The position numbers were made by a program, and so were the translations under genes. From contig CM062294.1 in NCBI GenBank assembly GCA_031216915.1, positions 28,396,985 through 28,460,984 on the forward strand: 64,000 nt of DNA. The letters are read 5' to 3'. The notes below the pieces were generated by a model. That model saw only the letters and a program-made list of their open reading frames with translations. It made no database searches and was not told where the DNA came from. Origin of the DNA: Pictodentalium vernedei (taxonomy: Eukaryota; Mollusca; Scaphopoda; Dentaliida; Dentaliidae). Of the stretch, positions 53,235-63,739 are shown in pieces; the stretch's first letter is position 1; each line of letters starts with the position of its first letter.

Positions 53235-53538
53235 AATCTGGCCATTAACGTATTCACCGTATAGGAGCGACACCGGATATTGGTACTAAGCGAAGCCGGA
53301 CTTCAACATCGAAATTGAACACTGGAGGTAAGAATTTCATTTGTTTATGTATCTCTACGTATCACAAGTGTCCAGTGATTTGTTCATCGATGTGTGGGTA
53401 ATTAATCTGATTGACAAAGCAGCCATGCTAATAGCGTGAATATAATCTGGCGACAAAAAACTGCCATCTAGAACCGGACAAAATTCCAGTGATTACTTCA
53501 GAGCAAGAAAAGTTACAGTATTAATACTTTTTAAGAAT
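53235..53538 (+). repeat. dispersed repeat R, copy 3 fragment, with exon-like part
   Basis: This is the reverse complement of about 59655-59955. The first 90 bases hold the same frame as the 59981 copy (RIGAT-DIGTKRSRT-TSKLNT, with L/P, L/S and E/G differences), followed by GGAGGTAAGAATTTC, a good splice donor. The remainder (ACTGCCATCTAGAACCGGAC, CAGAGCAAGAAAAGTTACAG) is intron-like. Confidence 0.7.
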
Positions 53539-53944
53539 TGTTACAACCAGTAGTGAATAAATTTACCAGTAATGTCGAAATCGACCAGTAATGTCGAAAA
53601 AATTAACCAGTAATGTCGAAATCAACCAGTAATGTCGAAAAAATCGACCAGTAATGTAAAAATCCGTAATGTCGAAAAATTAACCAGTAGTGTCAAAAAG
53701 TGACGACCAAAATGAGGAGCACTAACACTTGCCGACGGGGGAGGGGGTATAGCCACCCCCCCCCCCCCCCCCCCCGATGACACCCCTGGTCGTGTGCTTT
53801 AATGACTGACTATTATAATGTCAGTCCCTACCCGATATTTGCTACATGTCTATCATCTAGTTCTACCAATTTGCTACCTGTCATTTTACCTACATCCATC
53901 AATCAGTCAGTCTGCGTCACCCGCATGTACCCACATGTACGTGG

Positions 53945-54177
53945 GGAGCACTATTAGCTCAATCGAGAAATTGCCTCGCAATTCAATTTGATGAATATCC
54001 GGGTTCTATACCTGACGAGGTCAGTTAAGTTGTGTCCTTGGGAATGACACTTTATTCCAGGTGCACGTTGACTTCGTGTGCCAAGCCACATGCCGAAATG
54101 ACACGTGTATGGTGCGCGTGCTTTAAACTAAGTGTCGTAAACCAAATCAATCAATCAATCAACCAACCAATCAATCT
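53945..54177 (+). mobile_element. SINE, degenerate, with ATCA tail
   Basis: TTAGCTCAATCGAG and ATCCGGGTTCTATACC resemble A and B boxes. The body TTGTGTCCTTGGGAATGACA and CGTGTATGGTGCGCGTG is shortened. The tail is AATCAATCAATCAACC. Confidence 0.7.
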
Positions 54178-54427
54178 TTGTGTGTAAGTCTGCCTGTCTT
54201 TCCGTCATTCAGTTGTCTATCCACGTCTAGGGGTTATTTTTCACACGCCACATTGCTATCTGTCTGTCTGGATTTCTGTCCGTCTGCCTGGATGCTGCTA
54301 ACCTGCCTGCCTACACACTTGCCAGCCTACATGTGTGACTGTATGTCTGTCTGTGCGAGCGCTAAATACTAGACTAAATATTTCAGCGTCGTATCAATTC
54401 ATTATCTATCCAGAGAGACAGGGCGGA

Positions 54428-55105
<678 letters not shown>

Positions 55106-55281
55106 TTAGGATGGGACATGTTGTGCATATGAAAGAGGGAAATAATTGTTAAACATAAAATTCCGTATTTACTGGGGTAAATGTGTTTAAACTTTCGCGA
55201 AAATGGTTAAAAGTCGATAAATATAGGGAAAACTACAATTTGAGCAACCCGAAAAAATATTGAAATTTTTGCGAAAAATCG
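55106..55281. other. unassigned AT-rich spacer
   Basis: Interior of the 53539-55457 element. Nothing recognised. Confidence 0.4.
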
Positions 55282-55585
55282 TCATTTTGGTCGTCACTTT
55301 TTGACACTACTGGTTAATTTTTCGACATTACGGATTTTTACATTACTGGTCGATTTTTTCGACATTACTGGTTGATTTCGACATTACTGGTTAATTTTTT
55401 CGACATTACTGGTCGATTTCGACATTACTGGTAAATTTATACACTACTGGTTGTAACAAGAATGAATATATATTCTTATTATTCAATAATGATTCACTTA
55501 GATGCCTTTGGCCATTACTTTCACTTATGTCTTTAAAAATAATTTAATTAACGAAAACAAATATTTGATTGTGTACGGCGTCTTA

Positions 55586-55831
55586 CAGTACAGTCGCCGT
55601 AGACTGATCACTTTCCACGCGAGGGCACTATTTCCACGGACGCAATAATATTAGATTCCAAACACTTATTACGGGAATAATCATCAAAAAGTTAATTAAA
55701 GAAACACCAGGTATAACCCGTTGCTTCATTAATTAAAATTTTGCTAATGATGATTTTTACTACCTGGTAAATAGATGCGTGGACATAACTGCCCACGTGT
55801 GGATTACGACCAATCTAGGGCTAATGTACTG
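55586..55831. mobile_element. Tc1/mariner-like MITE (CAGTACAG family), complete
   Basis: TA-CAGTACAGTCGCCGTAGAC on the left and, reversed, TA-CAGTACATTAGCCCTAGAT on the right, each continuing to a TGGTC/TGATC block. The interior hairpin is TTAATTAAAGAAACACCAGG / CCGTTGCTTCATTAATTAA. 246 bp. Confidence 0.82.
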
Positions 55832-56020
55832 TACAATATTGTCCCAAACGGAGTGTACGGCATATTGATATATCAAGTGTACGGCGACTTCTGTTCATTG
55901 ATAACTGGAAATTTATTTGGGATATTGTACAAACTCTTTTTCACCCTTTTCAGCCCAGACGTAATGTTTCAGTTTACACCAACGTCGACACTACAGGAAA
56001 TATGCATACACTTTGCTCTA

Positions 56021-56334
56021 CAGTTAAAACTAGAAGTCCTGTCATGAAATGCGCACAAATAGCACGCCCATCTGTGCGTTAATCTACGCGTTATGACCAG
56101 AGTAAGGCTATCAAATTCTGTACATATGGCCTGTGTACAAGCAATGTGTCAGCCAATGGACCTCCGGGTAACCCGGAGGTCCATTGGCAGAAACATTGCC
56201 TGTGTTTGCTATGAGTAACCTGGAGAACCCGCCGTGCTTTGGATGCCATTCCATAAGGCAATTGCGCGTAATTGCTACGCGCAATTAAGCCTAGATAAGT
56301 GCACAGTTCGTGACAGGACTTTTAGTTTCAACTG
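56021..56334 (+). mobile_element. Tc1/mariner-like MITE (GTTAAAACTAGAAGTCCTG family), complete
   Basis: TA-CAGTTAAAACTAGAAGTCC on the left and, reversed, TA-CAGTTGAAACTAAAAGTCC on the right. 314 bp, same length as 13194-13507. Hairpin CAATGGACCTCCGGG / CCCGGAGGTCCATTG in the centre. Confidence 0.9.
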
Positions 56335-56405
56335 TAAATGTTGATTTTTGCACATTCTTGTAACAGCACTTTTAAATACTATTAGAAACAGTCTTCCATT
56401 TTCAG

Positions 56406-56639
56406 ATGGATATTTCAAATCAATCCCTAGACATATCAGCCGAAGAGGGGATGATCTCACAGAAACGTTACAATCGCCAAGACTGTGATTATCATACAAG
56501 TAATAAAAGTAACTTGAACAAGCACTTGAAGAGAATGCATCCAAAACAGCCAAGGACAAGTACATCTTTAAAACTTCAAACGTCTGCTGCATCTACATGT
56601 TACATCTGTGAATCGTGTGTACAAAACAAACTTCATTAA
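56406..56639 (+). CDS. possible terminal exon with degenerate C2H2 zinc finger
   Basis: A pyrimidine-rich tract ending TTCCATTTTCAG lies immediately before 56406 and reads as a 3' splice site. The open frame gives MDISNQSLDISAEEGM, then RYNRQDCDYHTSNKSNLNKH and LKRMHPKQ, ending at a stop at 56637-56639. CDYHTSNKSNLNKHLKRMH matches the C2H2 zinc-finger pattern (C, then H-x3-4-H), but the first Cys is replaced by Arg, so the finger may not bind zinc. The role would be DNA binding in the nucleus if real. Upstream exons were not found. It may be a retro- or transposon-captured exon rather than a living gene. Confidence 0.45.
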   Translation: MDISNQSLDISAEEGMISQKRYNRQDCDYHTSNKSNLNKHLKRMHPKQPRTSTSLKLQTSAASTCYICESCVQNKLH

Positions 56640-56850
56640 AAACAGATGGGTATTGATTTCTTAAAGGAACACAGAGTGGAAACTTCAAGGCTTTAGAGAA
56701 TACACCCAGATGACTAATCGACGAGTGATTCACAAATCGGTTAATAGATTTGTTTAGTACTAATTGCATCGTCGTCGACTAGTCGAAAAATTGTTTCACC
56801 ACAACTCTATTGCGATTTCGGTGACTGGAAATGAAGTTGTCTGTTAAACT

Positions 56851-57010
56851 CTAATCAGCATATTCCTCAGCCTGGACAATACATGGTGCTTCGACAGAGA
56901 TTGGTCGACCTATCAAGTCAGTGTATCTTACGAAAAATGTGCCTATGGATGTGTGCATCGGAATATTGATTACGGTGTTCCATCCCCGGGTTGGTTCCAG
57001 ACGACTGCGC
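56851..57010 (-). CDS. possible minus-strand exon, unidentified
   Basis: The minus-strand frame reads TRGWNTVINIPMHTSIGTFF, then VRYTDLIGRPISVEAPCIVQ, AEEYAD and stop. An AG (GGGCGCAG) near 57005 could be a splice acceptor. The residue mix looks like real protein, but I do not recognise the family. Upstream sequence in the same frame is low-complexity and probably intronic. Confidence 0.3.
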
Positions 57011-57179
57011 CCTATCTCAGTTCTTTGGGCAGGCAACGAAAGTATACCCAAATTTTGGACATACATGTATATATATACATGGCTGTATAAAATTCCAAAC
57101 AGTTGTACCGGTGTTCTCATTGCATATTATTTATTACTGTATTCAGTCAGATATTCATGTAATTTTACAGAATGAAATA

Positions 57180-57364
57180 AACTTTCAAATATATCAAATG
57201 TGTTGTTTTTTATTCGATCGCAATTTACAACGTTAAGTATCAAAATAGTACAAAATTTACCTTGAGTTTTTCAGCTTAATATGTACATTTGGGAATTTTC
57301 CCATGTTTTATTAAATTGGTGGAATGTCAGTGTCCAATCAGACAACAGATATTTATATTATTAT
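57180..57364. other. unassigned AT-rich sequence
   Basis: Nothing recognised. Confidence 0.4.
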
Positions 57365-57616
57365 TTAACCCTTTACCTAACACTAAACGCAGACGACACT
57401 TGCAAAAAAAATTATTGAATAACTCATTTTTTTCATTTTTTGTCTCAAAAACATAGGTTATGACCCCTCGTTGGAACGAGCTCGACGAGCTCGTTCCAAC
57501 GAGGGGTCATAACCTATGTTTTTGAGAAAAAAAAATGAAAAAATAATGAAAATTAATTGGCGATTTTTGAGAATGGCGCTGGCCGGTTTTGGCCGTTACG
57601 TTGGGTAAAGGGTTAA
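57365..57616. mobile_element. piggyBac-like hairpin MITE, complete
   Basis: TTAA at 57365-57368 and 57613-57616. Termini are TTAACCCTTTACCTAACAC and ACGTTGGGTAAAGGGTTAA. The palindrome is a near-perfect CATAGGTTATGACCCCTCGT / ACGAGGGGTCATAACCTATG around GGAACGAGCTCGACGAGCTC. One of the best preserved copies. Confidence 0.92.
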
Positions 57617-57821
57617 ATGAAAAAAAGACTGCCATTGGTTGTGTCAGGGTCTTCTGTAGGGGGTGGGTGGGTGGGTGGAGGGAATGCTGGGACAGCATAT
57701 GTGCAAGAATTAATGTTTCTGATTGCTATACAGGTCATTTTTGCGGGTCTGATATCTGATCTTACCATTATTTAAATGCATTGTGCGTGGAAATTAATGG
57801 AAAGACTTAATGATCATTATA

Positions 57822-58241
57822 CAGGGGCGTAGCCAGCATTATATAATTGTGAAGGGGGGCAGTTTTTGGCGGAAGGGGAGGCGGGCTACCCTGATATTTG
57901 GAAGGTTGTTGTGGAGTTTTGGGGATTCTCCCCTGCTCCTAACTAAGACCATCCGGTCGTTACACCCTCGTCCCACTTCCATGAAGTGGGAAGAGGGGGT
58001 AACGACGAGAGTGTCCTAGTTAGGACAAGGTCTCCCCAGAGAAAATTTTGCAAAATTCAGTGCTCCAAGATCAAATCTGAGGCGATTATAGCATTTGTTA
58101 GGACATGGAAGTTGGGGAGAGGGTAACGACCGGATTGTTCTAAAACTTGCACTGGTGGGTCAATGTTTTGGGGAGTGGCTGCTAAGCGTTTAGGGGGCAG
58201 AGCCACCTAACCCGCCCCCACCTCCCGTGGCTACGCCACTG
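57822..58241. mobile_element. hAT-like non-autonomous element, 420 bp, 8-bp target duplication
   Basis: Ends are CAGGGGCGTAGCCAGCAT and, reversed, CAGTGGCGTAGCCACGGGAG. This CAGNGGCGTAGCCA end is typical of hAT elements. Flanks TCATTATA (57814-57821) and TCATTACA (58242-58249) match at 7 of 8. The interior has a hairpin around CCGGTCGTTACACCCTC and GGGGGTAACGACGAG. No transposase. Confidence 0.9.
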
Positions 58242-58384
58242 TCATTACAGCATTTCGAGCCGCAAATAGTTTTAAATAACATAAATCGTCGATGTTTCAC
58301 CACTCATTCTCGTCCGACAAGCAACCAAACCCACATTGAAGTAAATAGATACATTTCCAAATAACTTTGTTTCTTTCTTTTTTT

Positions 58385-58760
58385 TTAATAGGATTTAACG
58401 ACATATTAACAGCCAGGGTCATATCATGTCGGTGACAGTTTTACGGGTGGAGGAAGCCGGAGTACCCGGAGAGAACCACCGAGTAACGATGAGCAGCTGT
58501 CAGCTCTCCAACATCGTAACTCTGAACTCTGCGCCGCGGCACAGGCAGGGTTAGATTGGTTGAAGACACGCGCACCTTCGACGTGCAGTACGCCTTAGTA
58601 CAGTGTCATCGTGCCCCCGTGCAGGCAATCAGGGTTAAGTGCCTTGCCCAAGAGCACAACGCGGGAGCGCGAATCAGTCACTGAAATGGTCACCCATCCA
58701 ACTAGTAACCGCGTTCGATTCCAGATAACTGAAGCCGTACACTGACGCCGTTAAAACCTT
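58385..58760 (-). mobile_element. SINE with 5S-rRNA-derived head, second copy
   Basis: On the minus strand GTTACTAGTTGGATGGGTGA CC is the 5S 3'-half block (ACTTGGATGGGTGACC), preceded by a decayed GCTTCAGTTATCTGG stretch. It is followed by GCGTTGTGCTCTTGGGCAAG, the common body and the CACCCGTAAAACTGTC end. The tail reads GTCGTTAAATCC near 58393. Confidence 0.82.
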
Positions 58761-59212
58761 ACAAGTTGCCGTACATATCATTTAAAAGACGCCGTACACA
58801 ATCAATTATTTGTTTTCGTGAATTAAATTATTTTGAAAGACGTAAAATGAAAGTAATGACCTTGGGCATCTGTAGTGGGTAATTATTGAATAATAGGAAC
58901 ATATATCATATGACTCGTCCGTTTTGTTCACTTTAAAACATTTGATATTTTGCTTTCATATTAATCAGTGATAAATAAAGCCTTCCGTCGATTTCACTGG
59001 TCAATTTCAAAACTAGACAATTTGATTGGCTGAACAAAATACAACTGGGCCATATTTTCATAATTTGCATAATTGGGGTTTAAAGATTTCATTGGTCCAT
59101 TTCAAATATGGACAGTTCGATTGGCTGAACAAAACACAACTGGATCACATTTGCATAATTTGAGTGGGGAGAATTTACGTTATCTGCCCTATTTAGGTTG
59201 GGTTATATTGCA

Positions 59213-59443
59213 TTAACCCTTTACCTAACATAACGACCAAAACCGGCCAGTGCTATATACGAAGAATTTTCATTTTTTACTTCCAAATTGTAGGTTATGA
59301 CCCCTCATTGGAACAAGCGCATCGCGCTCGTTTCAATGAGGGGGTCATAACTTATGTTTTGGAAGCACAAAATGAATTTTTTTAGTTATATGATGATGTT
59401 TTTTCCAAGTGTCGTCGGCAACACACGTTAGGTAAAGGGTTAA
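59213..59443. mobile_element. piggyBac-like hairpin MITE inside repeat R
   Basis: TTAA at 59213-59216 and 59440-59443. Termini TTAACCCTTTACCTAACAT and CACGTTAGGTAAAGGGTTAA. Palindrome TTATGACCCCTCATTGGAAC ... TTTCAATGAGGGGGTCATAA. Confidence 0.88.
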
Positions 59444-59507
59444 AAAGTCATACTAAGTCGTTAATTTGTGCATATGTGTGTCATATGATAAATAGAATAT
59501 GAAATAA

Positions 59508-59628
59508 GTGTTTTTCTCATATGATATTTATGAAACTCGTCCGAATTTTCCGTTTGGGGCTCGCCAGAGGCTCGCCCAAACGGAAAATTCTTAGACTCGT
59601 TTCATAAATATCATATGAGAAAAACACT
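59508..59628. repeat. 121-bp hairpin
   Basis: GTGTTTTTCTCATATGATAT, TTATGAAAC and AATTTTCCGTTTGGG form one arm, mirrored on the right. The loop is about GGCTCGCCAGAGGCTCG. Second copy at 35226-35344. Confidence 0.85.
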
Positions 59629-59869
59629 GTTTTTATATCCTCAATATATTCAATCTTAAAAAAAATATTAAAACTGTAACTTTTCTTGCTCTGAAGTAAT
59701 CACTGGCATTTTTGTCTGTCCGGTACTAGATGGCAGTTTTTTGTAGCCAAATTATATTTACACTATTGACATGTCATTGGTTTATACTTTGTCAATCAGA
59801 TTAATTTCCCACACATCGATGTAAAAATCACTGGACACTTGTGATGTGGGGTAGAAAAACAAAAGAAAT

Positions 59870-59984
59870 TCTTACCTTCAGTGTTCAATTTCGATGTTAA
59901 AGTCCTGCTTCGCTTAGTACCTATATCCAGTGTCGCTCCTATACGCTGGTATTCGGGTAGGAAAACGCTGTTATTGTTCATTGA
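59870..59984 (-). pseudogene. exon-like frame with splice donor, in repeat R
   Basis: Minus strand: MNNNSVFLPEYQRIGATLDI, then GTKRSRTLTSKLNTE and GAAG|GTAAGAATTTC. The copy at 53260-53335 keeps the frame with five base differences over about 70 bases (two silent, three changing residues) and keeps the donor. The product is unknown. Confidence applies to its being an exon. Confidence 0.4.
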
Positions 59985-60375
59985 CTAAGTGATAGATACG
60001 GGGTGGAGATAAATATAATATTTATTGAGAAAGATGCAAAGTTTCATTATAAACTGATTAAAAATTTAAATAAAATTTTGGTCGATCAAAGTAAACATTA
60101 GGAACGTTAATATTTCTGTACGCGATGTTCCGACACGGTTATTCACAATGGCTTATTCCTGTTTACCCGACAGGGATGTTTTTATTATTGGGTTGGCCAG
60201 TGTTATAGTCTATATCAAATTAATTAGATGCTAGAGTGTCAGAGCGATGTTTGAATGCGTTTGTCGTGTTGATAAAAAAACAAACATTTTCTGACTAATT
60301 ATCAGTGGTCCCCACATGAGATATTTTCAGGTGAATAATGGTAAAGTTGTGTAAGTTTTGTAAGTACATGTATAA

Positions 60376-60715
60376 TCTAATATATAAATGCGAATGTCTG
60401 TATCTCTCTCTCTCTCTCTCTCAATCTCTCTCGGGCTAAAATTTCATATGTGCGGGCATAATGACCCATCGATCATTTTGACTTTATCGGGATGCCCGTG
60501 CGGGGTGACCTTGACCTTGAAATTGGCGACCTTGACCTTTTATTACGAAAACGGCGGGGCCGATCGGTCTAAAATTTCAAAATGTGCGGGTATATTGACC
60601 CATCGATCATTTTGACTTTATCGGGGTGCCCGCGTGGGGGTGACCTTGACCTTTTATTTCGAAAACGGCTGATATAACCATCTTCTCCCGTACAACGCCG
60701 GGTATCACCCGCTAG
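60376..60715 (+). mobile_element. non-autonomous Helitron, 340 bp
   Basis: It begins TCTAATATATAAATGCGAAT after an A (60375) and ends CTAG (60712-60715) before a T (60716), fitting Helitron insertion between A and T. Immediately before CTAG is the hairpin CGGGT-ATC-ACCCG (60699-60711), the Helitron 3' signal. The interior has a CT microsatellite and a duplicated block (ACCCATCGATCATTTTGACT then TTATCGGG, at 60463 and 60598). It encodes no Rep/helicase, so it depends on an autonomous partner elsewhere. Confidence 0.9.
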
Positions 60716-60959
60716 TGGTAAAAATAGAGGACACTGCACTAGAAATGGCATATCACCATGGCTAACATTCAAGTAAATGCTCGATTCCTTCCAAATGGTA
60801 GAGGAGGTTGACATCTTATTTTTGGAGGTTACAAATACAGCGTAAAGTCCCGCAGGAACGACCACACCCACTGGCTTTCACAATAAGAGTTGATTATAAA
60901 AACATAAACCAGAGTGTAATGACGATGGAAGAGTAGCAGAGAGTATTGGTATGACTTCT

Positions 60960-61105
60960 AATAATAAGATCGACGTGCAGTACGTCTTAGTACTCAGCGT
61001 CACTGTGCCCCCACGTGGGCATTGGGGGGGGGGGGGGGGGACCGAAGACCCCTCGGCTTGCAGTCTGCACCTCTACCTACTGAGTCACCGCGTCCCCAAG
61101 AACAG
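60960..61105 (-). mobile_element. SINE head and partial body
   Basis: Minus strand: CGGTGACTCAGTAGGTAGAG, GTGCAGACTGCAAGCCGAGG, then a G-tract replacing the B-box region, and ACGTACTGCACGTCG. The 3' half is missing. Confidence 0.75.
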
Positions 61106-61179
61106 CATATAAGAACGCATCTGACTGGACGTTACACCTCTAAGCGAATGAAATGTTTCGATACAAGTTATCAGACTGC

Positions 61180-61620
61180 CGAAAGAGATATTGTTCTTTA
61201 AAAATATCAGCCTTCTTCGCATAATTCCCGTTTAATCGTGGTATACGTATGTGGTGTCTGGGCATTCTTTAAAACGGATCAATATTACTTTTTGAAGAGC
61301 ATGTAAACATAACAAGATTTAATTCTCATTCCGAACCCTTTTTACACTCTGCGCATTGCGCATTGAAACACATAAAAAATGACAAAATTGCACCGCGCTA
61401 TTTGCGCCAATCATTCTGGTACCTGTTAATAATGTGCATTTACAACAACATACATAATACAACTCGGATAGAGAATAGAGAACGGTGGACAAGAATTAAT
61501 AATCCTAGGTTGAGTTTTTTCGAGACGCGTGAAATGCAGGGAAAAAAACTCCACCCGGGTCGGTAATTCCAATCCCCCGTACTCAACCCTCGTTGTGCTC
61601 CGTGTTATTTTCCACATGCT
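61180..61620. repeat. dispersed repeat (TTTAATCGTGGTAT family), copy 3
   Basis: TTCTTTAAAAATATCAGCCTT and CCGTTTAATCGTGGTATACG, then further on TCCCCCGTACTCAACCC (compare ACCCGTACTCCACCC at 46508). Strongly diverged. Confidence 0.5.
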
Positions 61621-62269
61621 CGTTCTGTAACGAAGTGTCTACCACAGCACTGTTCCCCAGGACCCACAAAAGGAAGGGAGCACATTAGATTCCAGACCTG
61701 GCAATCTAGGAATTCAAGGAGAACAAAACAATCACCCCCCACCCCCCAGATTGCTTGTGAGTGCAATTGCACCTGGACGTTTCAATGCAAAAACGTGTAT
61801 GCTATTTTGTTTATATTCACTTCAAAGTATTAATATTTTGACTGAAAAATTGTACTACATTCAGCTACACAGTGGAAAAGTTGGCAAACACATCTTCTCA
61901 TTATTCAAAATGTTGTTTTCAATTCTTATGTGACTGCCTTCTACACTCAAAATGTATTGAAACGCGACACAGAATAGGTCATAGCAAATCAATGCAACAT
62001 TGACAAATTTAACAATAGATTTTAAACGCAGTCCCAAACTGGTCAGCATTCCAGGCAATCAAGGGGTACAAAAAAAATTGCCCTCCTCAATTTTGTCTAG
62101 ACATGCGGTAGATGTGCAGCACTCTTGCACTCCTAAAGAATACCAGGACTGAGGTTAATAGTAGAGTTGAAAGTCAACCCAGGCTTAGTGTGAAAATAAA
62201 AATACATTCCGGTTAACTGGTTGAGGGCTGGAATCCCAAATTTGGTCTTCACTCTGAATGTGGGTACCA
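61621..62269. other. unassigned sequence
   Basis: No gene or repeat recognised. Confidence 0.4.
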
Positions 62270-62450
62270 CACATTAAAGATGTGCTTCATATTTTTTTGA
62301 AGTGGAATTATTTAGACTGTAAAGATTTGCCTTCTTGCAATTTATGGGAGAGTGCAATTAGGCACACTCCCATAAATTGTAAAAAGGCAAAGACATTTGA
62401 ACCAACTTTGCTGACCAAAAATAATTAAGCACTCTTCCAGTTAATACTGG
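62270..62450 (+). mobile_element. hairpin MITE (TTTATGGGAGAGTGCC family)
   Basis: Hairpin CAATTTATGGGAGAGTG / CACTCCCATAAATTG at 62338-62381. Flanks GATGTGCTTCATATT and GACCAAAAATAATTAAGCAC match 33930-34140 reversed. Confidence 0.68.
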
Positions 62451-62689
62451 CTGATCTGTGAAGTATGTCATTTCACATTAGCAAACCGACCCCACACCAA
62501 CATTCGAGAATGGACAATTGTAGACATTTTGAAATTGTTGCATCTTCACAGATCTTCCATCAACTGAGATTCCCCAGTTTAAGAGCTGAGGTTAGTGTGG
62601 TGGTTTATAGATGTGCATCTCCAATTTTGTCCCAACATTCCATAAGACAACAAAAACTCCCTATTTGAATTTACGGAATTTTTTTTATA

Positions 62690-62800
62690 TTTTCGCGCTC
62701 GTTCCAATGAGGGTTCATAACCTATGTTCTGGAAGCCAAAAAAAAAAATGAATTTTTAGTTATACGACGATTTTTTCTTTACTGGTTGACCTGAAATTAA
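62690..62800. mobile_element. piggyBac-like hairpin MITE, right part only
   Basis: GCGCTCGTTCCAATGAGGGTT, CATAACCTATGTTCTGGAAGC and TTTTTAGTTATACGACGAT match the right half of 59213-59443. The left half is absent. Confidence 0.7.
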
Positions 62801-63235
62801 TTAAGACGCTTAGAGGTTATCGCACCTTTCCATTTGTACTCACGCGGAAACCTATTGGACATTGTGGACTGCGGTTTTGACTGTTTTATTACAATAAACA
62901 TTTTTCTTGGTTTTAACATCGAAGGGGAAAAAATGGGCAAATGTCAGCTTGTATATTTTTGTATGGTTAGATAGGACAATATCTATATTATATTCCGGTA
63001 TGCGCACTGCATTGCTAATATTATGCAAAAAAAAAATTATATTAACCGCTAAAAGTTGACGAAAATGCAATTTTCTATCATTTTACATGGAATTATACAG
63101 GTAATAACAGTAGCTTTTTAAATCAACGTGGGAAAAAATTGGTCGAATGAATCGTTCGATAATATCACCAACTGAGAGCATATACATTGTTCTTAAAGGA
63201 TTGATGCGCACAGCCAATGTAACTTTCATAGGTTT
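62801..63235. other. unassigned AT-rich sequence
   Basis: Nothing recognised. Confidence 0.4.
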
Positions 63236-63247
63236 TATATAATTTTG

Positions 63248-63630
63248 TGGGGGCGCGGTGGCTCAGTTGGTAGAGGTGCAGGCTGCAAGCCGAGAGGTCC
63301 TCGGTTCGAATCCCACCGGCGGCAACCGCGTTGTGTCCTTGGGCAAGACACTTCACCCCGATTGCCCACATGGGGGCACGATGACGCTGTGTACTGAGGC
63401 GTACTGCACGTCGATGGTGCGCATGTCTTCAACCAATCTAACCCTGCCTGTGCTGCGGTGCAGAGTTCAGAGTTACGATGTTCGAGAGCTGACAGCTGCT
63501 CGTCGTTGCTCGGTGGTTCTCTCCGGGTACTCCGGCTTCCTCCACCCGTAAAACTGTCAAAAACTGTCACGGTCACGATTAGCCATTGTGCATAAGTATG
63601 TGACCTTAAACACCAATAAATAAATAAATA
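63248..63630 (+). mobile_element. SINE with tRNA-like head, complete, 12-bp target duplication
   Basis: Head GCGCGGTGGCTCAGTTGGTA (A box) and CGGTTCGAATCCCACC (B box). Body GTTGTGTCCTTGGGCAAGAC to CCGGCTTCCTCCACCCGTAA. The AAACTGTC unit is duplicated near 63550. Tail CCTTAAACACCAATAAATAA. TATATAATTTTG flanks both sides (63236-63247 and 63631-63642). Best complete tRNA-headed copy together with 11599-11938. Confidence 0.94.
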
Positions 63631-63739
63631 TATATAATTTTGAGAAATGTTAAAATTCCCCATTCAATTAGTGTTAAATTTTGCCAGCCAATTCTTAGCA
63701 ATCAGGGGAGATAACCTTTTCGTAAGTCGATGTGACTGA

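Larger units (their letters stand above)
58985..59990 (-). repeat. dispersed repeat R, longest copy
   Basis: It contains, from left to right: a duplicated block of about 95 bp (CAATTTGATTGGCTGAACAA and CAGTTCGATTGGCTGAACAA), a hairpin MITE at 59213-59443, a 121-bp hairpin at 59508-59628, intron-like sequence, and an exon-like frame on the minus strand. Other copies are at 35205-35790 and 53235-53538. The exon plus donor at one end suggests R was once part of a gene or a gene-bearing transposon. Confidence 0.75.

Noticed and set aside
57460-57520. Stem-loop as a transcription terminator
   Set aside because: Intrinsic terminators are bacterial. The hairpin is the centre of a MITE with eleven relatives.
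63250-63325. tRNA gene at the SINE head
   Set aside because: A and B boxes are present, but it continues into the SINE body and cannot form a normal cloverleaf with an acceptor end. The same applies to 11600-11670 and 30568-30640.
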